Origin: an uncultured Anaerotruncus sp.
GTDB lineage: Bacteria; Bacillota_A; Clostridia; Oscillospirales; CAG-272
DNA: 8,939 nucleotides
Reading direction: 5' to 3'
Assembly: GCA_958414155.1 (NCBI GenBank)
Contig: CATYWI010000025.1
Span: 1-8,939, forward strand
Shown here in pieces: positions 1 through 4,951 of this stretch (the first letter of the stretch is position 1; every line of letters begins with the position of its first letter). The translations under genes were made by a program, and so were the position numbers. The notes beneath the pieces are model-generated. The model made no database searches. It was not told where the DNA came from and saw only the letters and a list, made by a program, of their open reading frames with translations.

Positions 1-31
1 TGTTAAAAAACTCAAAATGAGTTTTTTAACA
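1..31 (-). terminator. Intrinsic terminator after rbfA, probably bidirectional
   Basis: A perfect inverted repeat has 14-base arms (TGTTAAAAAACTCA and its complement) around a 3-base loop. Read on the minus strand, the short CTCA/TGAG core is followed directly by six T residues, the usual form of a Rho-independent terminator. The symmetry gives the same layout on the plus strand, so it could also stop a convergent gene to the left of the window. It lies 40 bp past the rbfA stop codon and is the natural end of the parA-to-rbfA transcription unit. Confidence 0.85.
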
Positions 32-71
32 CCCCCGTACTTTACCGGCGATCCCGGTCCTTAAATACCGC

Positions 72-419
72 TCACAGCTTTGACAAGAGATCGGCTATAT
101 GCGCGCCGTTCGCCGCGCTTCCGTCCACCACAAAATGAAGCTCCGGCGTGATTCGCATATTCATCTTCTCCGCAATTCCGCGGCGCAAAAAGCCGGTCGC
201 CGACTTAAGCCCCTGCGCTATCCGCTTCATCTCCGCCGCGTCCTTCTCACCGCCGAGCACCGAATAATATATCTTTGCATATTTGAGGTCCGGCGTTACG
301 TCCGCCGCGGTGATGCTGATGAATGCCTCGGACACCCGCGGGTCCTTAACCTCCCGCAAAAGCTCGGACATCACCCTTACCGTCTCCTCGTTTATTCTTC
401 CGCGTCTGTAATTTGCCAT
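72..419 (-). CDS. rbfA: Ribosome-binding factor A
   Basis: A 115-residue protein of the RbfA family. RbfA binds the 30S subunit near helix 1 of 16S rRNA and supports late 16S processing and subunit maturation, especially in the cold. The N-terminus MANYRRGRINEETVR, the segment LLREVKDPRVSEAFISIT (about 20-37), the DLKYAKIYYSVLG strand (44-56) and the KSATGFLRRGI segment (72-82), which holds the AxG kink of the type II KH fold, are all diagnostic. The C-terminal ITPELHFVVDGS (90-101) also fits. The length is normal for the family. I chose the ATG at 419, about 8 bases after an AAGGGAG ribosome binding site. A TTG two codons upstream (425) is in frame but too close to that site. It is the last gene of the parA-parB transcription unit, 20 bp after the MORN gene. 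In most bacteria rbfA instead sits in the rimP-nusA-infB operon, so this location is unusual. Confidence 0.95.
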   Translation of the reverse strand: MANYRRGRINEETVRVMSELLREVKDPRVSEAFISITAADVTPDLKYAKIYYSVLGGEKDAAEMKRIAQGLKSATGFLRRGIAEKMNMRITPELHFVVDGSAANGAHIADLLSKL

Positions 420-439
420 TTGCAACTCTCCCTTCCGGT

Positions 440-1354
440 TCAGTTCTCCTCGGGCTTGACGGCGACTATCTTTCCGTTTTCAAAATATCCGGTATACGAC
501 TGCCGTCCCTCCTGCCACGTGTAGGTGCCCCAACCGTGCATATTGTTCTTCAAAAATCCGCCGACGTACTTTTCGCCGGTCTCAGCCCATACATACGTCC
601 CTTCGCCCTGACGCATATCGTCCTCAAAATCGCCGACATATGTGTCGCCGTTGGCGTATGTGTAACTTCCGTGACCGCTCTTGAGTCCGAAAAGATATCC
701 GCCCTCGTAAACGCTGCCGTCGCTCCAGACCATTTTCCCCTCGCCGTGGCGCAGATCTCCGGAAAATCCGCCCTCATAGACGCTGCCGTCCGCGTAGGTG
801 TACTTTCCCTCGCCCTCCTTGACGCCGGCAATAAAATCGCCCTCGTAAACGTCGCCGCCCGAAAAGCGGTAGACACCGTAGCCCGTGATAACGTCGTCAT
901 TGAACTCGCCTGTGTATTCATCACCGTTTTTGAGCTTAAGAGTACCCTTTCCCTGGCGGTAAAAGTCCACCATGTCGCCCAGGTACACCGCTCCATTGGA
1001 ATATTCTATCATTCCCGTTTCGGTATTTATGCGCGCGCTCACGCCGTTTGAATAATACAGCCTGCCCGATATCGGTCGTCCGTCGCTCTCGCGCACTTTG
1101 CCGACATAGCGCACAACGCTCCCGTCGGCCCGCCGCGCGGTGATGTAACGATAGCCGCAGTAATATGCGGCGACTATCGCCAGCAAAAACGCCAGCAATG
1201 CGCACATCAGCGCAATAAAGATCCTGACGCCGATAGTCAGCCTGTGCGGACGGCGGTAATATTTCTTTTTCGTGCCCGCCGCACCGCCCGAGCGTCTACC
1301 TGCACTGCCACCTGAACGGCTACCCGACGGTGCGCATTTCGTTTCATTTCCCAT
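440..1354 (-). CDS. Membrane-anchored MORN-repeat protein
   Basis: A 304-residue protein of unknown role. Residues 1-42 are a basic Gly/Ser/Arg/Lys-rich tail (GSRSGGSAGRRSGGAAGTKKK). Residues about 43-67 form one hydrophobic helix with no signal-peptidase-like site. From about 118 to the end there are seven full MORN repeats of 23-24 residues with the pattern NGDxYxGxFxxxxxxGxGxY, plus a shorter eighth ending at FENGKIV. Residues 78-117 (GRLYYSNG) look like a degenerate repeat. The positive N-terminus implies an N-in, C-out orientation, so the repeats probably lie on the outer face of the membrane. In other proteins MORN repeats form elongated beta sheets used in lipid association, dimerisation or scaffolding; no enzymatic domain is visible here. 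The ATG at 1354 follows a strong GGAGG site at 7-base spacing. The gene begins 35 bp after the preceding membrane-protein gene and ends 20 bp before rbfA, so co-transcription is likely. The domain call is firm, the function is not known. Confidence 0.9.
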   Translation of the reverse strand: MGNETKCAPSGSRSGGSAGRRSGGAAGTKKKYYRRPHRLTIGVRIFIALMCALLAFLLAIVAAYYCGYRYITARRADGSVVRYVGKVRESDGRPISGRLYYSNGVSARINTETGMIEYSNGAVYLGDMVDFYRQGKGTLKLKNGDEYTGEFNDDVITGYGVYRFSGGDVYEGDFIAGVKEGEGKYTYADGSVYEGGFSGDLRHGEGKMVWSDGSVYEGGYLFGLKSGHGSYTYANGDTYVGDFEDDMRQGEGTYVWAETGEKYVGGFLKNNMHGWGTYTWQEGRQSYTGYFENGKIVAVKPEEN

Positions 1355-1389
1355 TTTATTCCTCCATATGCCGGATGCCTCAGCCGCTG

Positions 1390-2058
1390 TCAGGCGCCTG
1401 CGCCGCCGACAAAGTTATCAAGCATCTGCAAAAGTTCGGGCAGGAGCCTCAGCACCAGCCACAAAAGCACTACGGACGCTATTATGCCGATCACAAGGAC
1501 CGCCCAGTTCGTTCCTTTTTTTCTGAAGCGCCTCTCCGCGCTGTCGCATTTCTCCGCCGGGATGTAAAAATGCGCCGTCGTAATATCGCGTTTGTATGGG
1601 ACCACGCGGAACGGCGCGGTCTTTTCGCCGCTCTCAGCGGCACGAAGCTCATAAACGACGCGTTTTTCGACAACAGACGCGTTGTACGCGTCCTCCTCGA
1701 CACAGGATACGACCCTGCCGAGCACTCCGCCGGCGCGGAGAGACGCCCGCACAGCGGTATTTTTGAGGAATCCCAGCTCGGCAATCGTTTTTGCGCCCTC
1801 CGGCGTCCGGCATCCCTCGGATGTGAGCGCGCGGACAAAATCGCCGAGGACTCTTTTATTGAACATCGACGAGATAGCGCCGATGACGGCGCCTATAAAG
1901 AGCGCCACGATAATGCCGCGAAGCCCGGTGAGCGTCGATCCGCTTATCCCGAGATTGTCGTAATCTCCGAGATTCAGCGAAAAAAGCTCATCGATAAGCT
2001 CGCCTATCGTCGGCATTTTCTCGTCCGCAAGCAATGCAAGTGTAAAAAAACGTTTCAT
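1390..2058 (-). CDS. Unrecognised two-helix membrane protein
   Basis: A 222-residue protein that I do not recognise as a named family. A polar, acidic N-terminal segment (about 13-45) precedes a first hydrophobic helix at about 48-66 (IIVALFIGAVIGAISSMF). A soluble domain of about 115 residues follows, including NKRVLGDFVRAL, AKTIAELGFLKN and VSCVEEDAYN. A second helix lies at about 185-206 (WAVLVIGIIASVVLLWLVL), and a short tail ends in VGGAGA. The NKR after helix 1 and RRFRKKG before helix 2 are strongly basic, so the middle domain is probably cytoplasmic with both ends outside. The ATG at 2058 has AGGAAG only about 3 bases upstream, a tight spacing; the next ATG (position 15 of the protein) has no better site. 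A consensus promoter lies just upstream (2082-2111), so the gene may be expressed separately from parAB. Its position after parB suggests a link to segregation or sporulation, but no motif shows one. Confidence 0.85.
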   Translation of the reverse strand: MKRFFTLALLADEKMPTIGELIDELFSLNLGDYDNLGISGSTLTGLRGIIVALFIGAVIGAISSMFNKRVLGDFVRALTSEGCRTPEGAKTIAELGFLKNTAVRASLRAGGVLGRVVSCVEEDAYNASVVEKRVVYELRAAESGEKTAPFRVVPYKRDITTAHFYIPAEKCDSAERRFRKKGTNWAVLVIGIIASVVLLWLVLRLLPELLQMLDNFVGGAGA

Positions 2059-2081
2059 TTTCTTCCTATTACATTATATAT

Positions 2082-2111
2082 ATTATATGCGCACGGTATG
2101 TCAGGAGTCAA
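2082..2111 (-). promoter_or_regulatory. Vegetative-type promoter before the unknown membrane gene
   Basis: On the minus strand, TTGACT (2106-2111) and TATAAT (2082-2087) are separated by 18 bases, matching the SigA consensus at 5/6 and 6/6. The -35 box lies inside the last codons of parB. A second TATAAT at 2073-2078 overlaps the likely start region. Transcription would begin near 2075, giving a leader of about 16 bases before the ATG at 2058. This would let the membrane gene, the MORN gene and rbfA be expressed independently of parAB. The call is from sequence only. Confidence 0.65.
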
Positions 2112-2994
2112 AGATGTCCTCGCCGCAGAGCCTTGTAAGAAGCTCCGCAAGATCGTCTGCATTTTCGTAATCAAGCTCAAGCCTGCGCTTGCCCTCGCCG
2201 CCGTCGTTTATCCGCACGCGACGACCCAGACGCTTCATCGTCCTTGCCTCAAGCTCTGCATAGTAGGCGGCAGTCTGCTCATCGCGCACCGAAGCGGGCT
2301 TTTTCTCCTTTTTCGGAGCGTTCAGCTGTTTTACAAGCCGCTCGGTCGCACGCACCGAAAGATCCTCCGTTGCTATTTTCTCCGCAAGCGCCACGCGCGA
2401 TTCATCCGATTTATCCTCAAGTCCAAGTATCGCCCGCGCATGGCCCATCGATATCCGCCCGTCGGACACCATAACGAGCACCTCGTCGGGCAGATCGAGC
2501 AGCCGCAGTGCGTTCGTGACCGCCGGGCGGCTCTTGCCGACCTTATCCGCCACCTCATCCTGTGTCAGTCCGAATCTTTCTATAAGTCCGCGGTAAGCCA
2601 GCGCCTCCTCGACCGCCGAAAGATTGCGCCGCTGAATGTTTTCCACCAGCGATACCTGAGCCGCGCCAAGCTCGTCGCCGCCGAATACTATCGCCGGGAT
2701 CTCCGAAAGCCCCGCCATGCGCGCGGCGCGCCAGCGGCGCTCGCCCGCGATTATGCGGTACATGCCGGAGCCGTCCGCAAGCTCGGTCACGATTATGGGC
2801 TGAAGCACGCCAAGCTGTGATATCGACCCCGCAAGCGAGGCAAGCGCCTCCTCGTCAAACTCGCGGCGCGGCTGCCCGCGATTCGGTTCTATGTCGGAGA
2901 GCGGGATGTTCTGCACGGCTCCCTTCGGCGTTTCTATAAGATTATCCTCAAGCATCGACGTAAATGAGCGTCCGAGTGCATTCCGATGTGCCAT
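2101..2994 (-). CDS. parB: Chromosome partitioning protein ParB (Spo0J)
   Basis: A 297-residue ParB/Spo0J-family CTP-dependent DNA clamp that loads at parS, slides and spreads along origin-proximal DNA, and recruits SMC and ParA. The N-terminal CTP-binding domain runs from about 28 to 125. It contains QPRREFDEEAL (41-51), the Arg-rich GERRWRAA motif (84-91) and ENIQRRNLSAVEEA (118-131). The helix-turn-helix that reads parS is about 143-167 (LTQDEVADKVGKSRPAVTNALRLLD). RISMGHARAIL follows, then a charged linker and a C-terminal dimerisation segment ending GEDIFDS. Length is typical. An upstream in-frame extension to 3102 is open but would overlap parA. The ATG at 2994 (MAHRNALGRSF) has an AAAAGGA site about 9 bases before it and matches the usual N-terminus. 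It begins 40 bp after the parA stop. Two matching parS sites lie about 1.1 kb upstream, at 4096-4137. Confidence 0.97.
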   Translation of the reverse strand: MAHRNALGRSFTSMLEDNLIETPKGAVQNIPLSDIEPNRGQPRREFDEEALASLAGSISQLGVLQPIIVTELADGSGMYRIIAGERRWRAARMAGLSEIPAIVFGGDELGAAQVSLVENIQRRNLSAVEEALAYRGLIERFGLTQDEVADKVGKSRPAVTNALRLLDLPDEVLVMVSDGRISMGHARAILGLEDKSDESRVALAEKIATEDLSVRATERLVKQLNAPKKEKKPASVRDEQTAAYYAELEARTMKRLGRRVRINDGGEGKRRLELDYENADDLAELLTRLCGEDIFDS

Positions 2995-3034
2995 TTTGTG
3001 TGATCCTTTTCCTTTTATTATATAAAATCTGCCG

Positions 3035-3829
3035 TCAAATGCGTTCAACAAGCTCGCGCGCAACGTCAAGATACTCCGCCGCACCCTTGCTGTTCTTGTC
3101 ATGGTAGTAGACCGGAACGCCGAACGACGGAGCCTCCGAAAGTCTTACGCCTCGCGATATAGCCGTTGAAAAGAGCTTTTCGTAATAATGCTTTTTCAGC
3201 TCGCTTATGACCTGCGATGTGAGCAGCAGCCTGCCGTTGTACATCGTAATAAGAATACCGGTCACGCCGAGCGGTCTGTTATACCGCTGGCGAATTCGTC
3301 CTATGGTTATCATAAGCTGTGAAAGCCCTTCAAGCGCGTAAAATTCGCACTGCATGGGTATCACTACGCCGTCCGCGGCGGAAAGTGCGTTCACCGTCAG
3401 CATTCCAAGCGACGGCGGACAGTCGATTATGATATAATCATAATCGTCGCAAACCGCTGCAAGCGATTTTTTCAGCGCATATTCGCCTTCTTCAAGCGAA
3501 AAAAGGTCAAATTCCGCGCCTGCAAGCGCGATAGTCGCCGGAATGACCGCGAGACCACGGAATTTCGTCTCTATCGTAGCTTTTTTGGCGGCGTCCGAAG
3601 CGGCGGCGGTACAGCTTCCGTCGGCACTGTCGCTGAGCAACAGGTCGCGGACCGTCACCTTCAGGCTTTTTTTCATTATCCCCACACCGCTCGTGCTGTT
3701 GCCCTGCGGATCGAGGTCAACAAGCAGGACCCGCTTGCCCAGTACGCCGAGCGATGCGGCGACATTGACCGCGGACGTGGTTTTTCCCACTCCGCCCTTT
3801 TGGTTTGCAAATGCGATGATCTTGCCCAT
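3035..3829 (-). CDS. parA: Chromosome partitioning ATPase ParA (Soj)
   Basis: A 264-residue ParA/Soj ATPase of the MinD/ParA superfamily. It binds DNA as an ATP dimer, is stimulated by ParB, and drives or tunes origin segregation; in Bacillus, Soj also acts on DnaA. The deviant Walker A motif KGGVGKTT is at 11-18, the Walker A' segment VDLDPQGN at 37-44, and Walker B YIIIDCPPS at 132-140 (Asp136). The QCEFYALEGLSQL block (160-172) and RGVRLSEAPSFG (226-237) are also conserved. There is no N-terminal HTH, as expected of the small chromosomal type rather than the P1-type plasmid ParA. I chose the ATG at 3829 (MGKIIAFANQKGG): it matches the standard Soj N-terminus and has AAAGGAAG about 10 bases upstream. 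The longer frame begins with TTG at 3904, inside the -35 box of the parA promoter. An ATG at 3859 would leave a leader of only about 10 bases. Confidence 0.97.
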   Translation of the reverse strand: MGKIIAFANQKGGVGKTTSAVNVAASLGVLGKRVLLVDLDPQGNSTSGVGIMKKSLKVTVRDLLLSDSADGSCTAAASDAAKKATIETKFRGLAVIPATIALAGAEFDLFSLEEGEYALKKSLAAVCDDYDYIIIDCPPSLGMLTVNALSAADGVVIPMQCEFYALEGLSQLMITIGRIRQRYNRPLGVTGILITMYNGRLLLTSQVISELKKHYYEKLFSTAISRGVRLSEAPSFGVPVYYHDKNSKGAAEYLDVARELVERI

Positions 3830-3875
3830 GTGCTTCTGACTTCCTTTCACCTGCGCCATAACGTTTCCTGCATAC

Positions 3876-3917
3876 ATTATACCATTATTCCGCCCCACAT
3901 TCAATACTTTTTTTTAA
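3876..3917 (-). promoter_or_regulatory. parA promoter with A-tract upstream element
   Basis: On the minus strand, TTGAAT (3899-3904) and TATAAT (3876-3881) are spaced by exactly 17 bases, a 4/6 and 6/6 match to the SigA consensus. Directly upstream of the -35 box is a run of eight A residues (3908-3915 on the complement), as in an UP element. The start point would be near 3869, leaving a leader of about 40 bases before the parA ATG. The parS sites lie about 200 bases further upstream and do not overlap the core promoter, so direct repression by ParB at the promoter is not obvious. Confidence 0.75.
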
Positions 3918-4005
3918 TCCGGGGTGACGTTTGTGCAAATTCATATTCTTCCGCCGCGCCCGGCATGAATGAAAGCCGGAATTGCTCTGCGTTTTGGTTG
4001 CAAAT

Positions 4006-4050
4006 ACGGTTCCTTATGGAACGGTTCCTTATGGAACGGTTCCTTATGGA
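4006..4050. repeat. Three perfect 15-bp tandem repeats
   Basis: The unit ACGGTTCCTTATGGA occurs three times in a row without mismatch (4006-4020, 4021-4035, 4036-4050). Each copy, with the first bases of the next, forms the dyad GTTCC-TTAT-GGAAC at 4009-4022, 4024-4037 and 4039-4052. These dyads are 14 bp, the same size as the parS core in the same array, with a different centre and a C at arm position 4. The identical copies suggest recent slippage or duplication. Confidence 0.95.
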
Positions 4051-4072
4051 ACGGTTTCGAAGAAACGGTTTC

Positions 4073-4095
4073 AAAAAAAACGGTTTCGAAGAAAC
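4073..4095 (-). terminator. Possible weak terminator for rsmG
   Basis: On the minus strand the dyad GTTTC-TTC-GAAAC (4083-4095) is followed after two bases by eight T residues (4073-4080). The 5-bp stem is weak, but the much longer parS inverted repeat (4091-4142) lies immediately before it and overlaps it in RNA. This is the best candidate for ending mnmG-rsmG transcripts before the parA promoter. Confidence 0.35.
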
Positions 4096-4111
4096 GGTTT
4101 CACGTGAAACA
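4096..4111. promoter_or_regulatory. parS site 1 (ParB loading site)
   Basis: GGTTTCACGTGAAACA matches the Firmicutes parS consensus TGTTNCACGTGAAACA at every position except the first. The inner 14 bp (4097-4110) is a perfect palindrome. The cognate parB lies about 1.1 kb away in the same transcription direction, so ParB loading here is highly likely. Confidence 0.92.
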
Positions 4112-4121
4112 TCGGCTTGGA

Positions 4122-4137
4122 TGTTTCACGTGAAACC
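4122..4137. promoter_or_regulatory. parS site 2 (ParB loading site)
   Basis: TGTTTCACGTGAAACC matches the parS consensus at every position except the last, the mirror image of site 1. The inner palindrome is 4123-4136. The site centres are 26 bp apart, about two and a half helical turns, so the two ParB dimers would sit on roughly opposite faces of the helix. Confidence 0.92.
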
Positions 4138-4175
4138 GTTTCGTAAGAAACCATTCATATAAGAGCTTATAGCCC

Positions 4176-4937
4176 TCAAAGCGGCTTGTTTTTTATCTTG
4201 CCGTATGCGCGCGGGTATTTGTCCGGCGTCGGAGAGCTTTTTTTGACGAGGATAAGCATTCTCTCAAGCGGTGCCTGACTGTCCGCGCCCTTAAGCACGA
4301 CTTTTTTCGTTTCAAGCACCGTGCCGCCGAGTTTTTTTATTGCATTTCCTGCCTCGGCAAGCTCTTCCGCTCCGCGCGGACCTTTCATGGCGCAAAACAG
4401 CCCCGATGTCTTCAGATACGGCAGGCACAGTTCGGCGAGCACCGGCAGCGCCGATACCGCGCGTGCGGTAACCACATCAAATTGTTCACGGTATATTGCC
4501 GAATGCGATCCGTCCTCGGCGCGCATACACTGCGGAAGAACATTGCCAAGTCCCAGTCCGCGCGCCGCGTCCCCGACAAAGGCGAGCTTTTTTGCGGTGC
4601 TGTCTATTGCGGTCACAGTAACGTCCGGCCGCGCGATCGCTATCGGCAGAGTGGGGAATCCGCCGCCGCAACCGATATCGGCAACGGCAGCTTTCTGCGG
4701 CAGCATTCCCGCCACAGTCAGCGAATCGCAGAAATGCGACAGGATAAGTCCGGGAAGGTCGGTTATCGCGGTGATGTTCGTATGGCTGTTGAACTCAAGC
4801 ATCATACGCGCGAGACTCAAAAAGCTCGCTTCTTTGCCCGCGGTAAGCCCGGAAAGCCCGTTTTTTTCGGTGACAATGCGGAATTCAGTCAGAAATTCCT
4901 CATCGGTGAATGTGTTTGCGATATTTATAGCATCCAT
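4176..4937 (-). CDS. rsmG: 16S rRNA (guanine-527-N7)-methyltransferase RsmG (GidB)
   Basis: A 253-residue SAM-dependent methyltransferase that places m7G at position 527 of 16S rRNA; loss is known to give low-level streptomycin resistance. Family features are EFNSHTNITAITD (48-60), the SAM-binding motif VADIGCGGGFPTLPIA (85-100), TVTAIDSTAKKLAF (107-120), FDVVTARAVSALPVLAEL (153-170) and the C-terminal KYPRAYGKIKNKPL. Length is slightly above the usual 240. I prefer the ATG at 4937 (MDAINIAN), which has AAGGAAG about 6 bases upstream. A GTG at 4955 would overlap the mnmG stop as GTGA and add six residues, but has no clear ribosome binding site. It follows mnmG by 14 bp and is surely co-transcribed with it, the standard mnmG-rsmG pair near bacterial origins. 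Confidence 0.96.
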   Translation of the reverse strand: MDAINIANTFTDEEFLTEFRIVTEKNGLSGLTAGKEASFLSLARMMLEFNSHTNITAITDLPGLILSHFCDSLTVAGMLPQKAAVADIGCGGGFPTLPIAIARPDVTVTAIDSTAKKLAFVGDAARGLGLGNVLPQCMRAEDGSHSAIYREQFDVVTARAVSALPVLAELCLPYLKTSGLFCAMKGPRGAEELAEAGNAIKKLGGTVLETKKVVLKGADSQAPLERMLILVKKSSPTPDKYPRAYGKIKNKPL

Positions 4938-4951
4938 ATCGGTCTTCCTTG

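Larger units (their letters stand above)
4091..4142. repeat. Perfect 23-bp inverted repeat enclosing both parS sites
   Basis: Positions 4091-4113 and 4120-4142 are exact reverse complements, separated by GGCTTG. Each arm contains one whole 14-bp parS core, which is itself a palindrome, plus flanking GAAACG/CGTTTC and ATC/GAT. The DNA could extrude a cruciform, and an RNA copy would fold into a long hairpin. Confidence 0.95.
4009..4151. repeat. Array of nine parS-like dyads
   Basis: Nine 13-14 bp dyads share GTTYC/GRAAC arms. Three have centre TTAT (4009-4052). Two have centre GAA (4054-4066 and 4083-4095). One has an A-rich centre and an imperfect right arm (4068-4081). Two have centre ACGT, the true parS sites (4097-4110 and 4123-4136). 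One has centre GTAA (4138-4151). Centre-to-centre steps are 14.5-15 bp throughout, except 26 bp between the two parS sites. Most units are joined by CG or G. Only the ACGT units fit the published parS consensus; whether the others bind ParB or another factor cannot be told from sequence. Confidence 0.85.
3830..4175. other. rsmG-parA intergenic region (parS array plus parA promoter)
   Basis: This 346-base gap has no credible gene. From the parA side it holds the leader and promoter (3830-3917), then about 90 bases with little structure except a small CCGGC/GCCGG hairpin (3960-3979). The dyad array at 4009-4151 follows, then a palindrome TATAAG-AG-CTTATA (4158-4171) just below the rsmG stop. 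An open frame on the plus strand through the array encodes only a low-complexity peptide, caused by the 15-bp repeat being a multiple of three. In Bacillus subtilis the gap between rsmG and soj holds noc; no noc-like gene is present here. Confidence 0.85.

Noticed and set aside
516..521. CACGTG core within the MORN gene as another parS
   Set aside because: The flanks do not carry the GTTTC/GAAAC half-sites, so it is a chance hexamer in coding sequence.
1330..2820. Long 496-codon open frame on the plus strand
   Set aside because: It runs antisense across three well-supported genes and their boundaries, is rich in Arg, His and Ala as expected from GC-rich shadow frames, and has no recognisable domain or good ribosome binding site.
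3830..3904. N-terminal extension of ParA from a TTG at 3904
   Set aside because: The TTG is part of the -35 box and the extension would lie upstream of the predicted transcription start; the MGKIIAFANQKGG start at 3829 is the family standard.
3800..4162. Plus-strand frame with an FLMER peptide repeat across the array
   Set aside because: The peptide repeat is a by-product of the 15-bp DNA repeat being five codons long. The frame also overlaps the parA start and promoter, and the palindromic dyads explain the sequence better.
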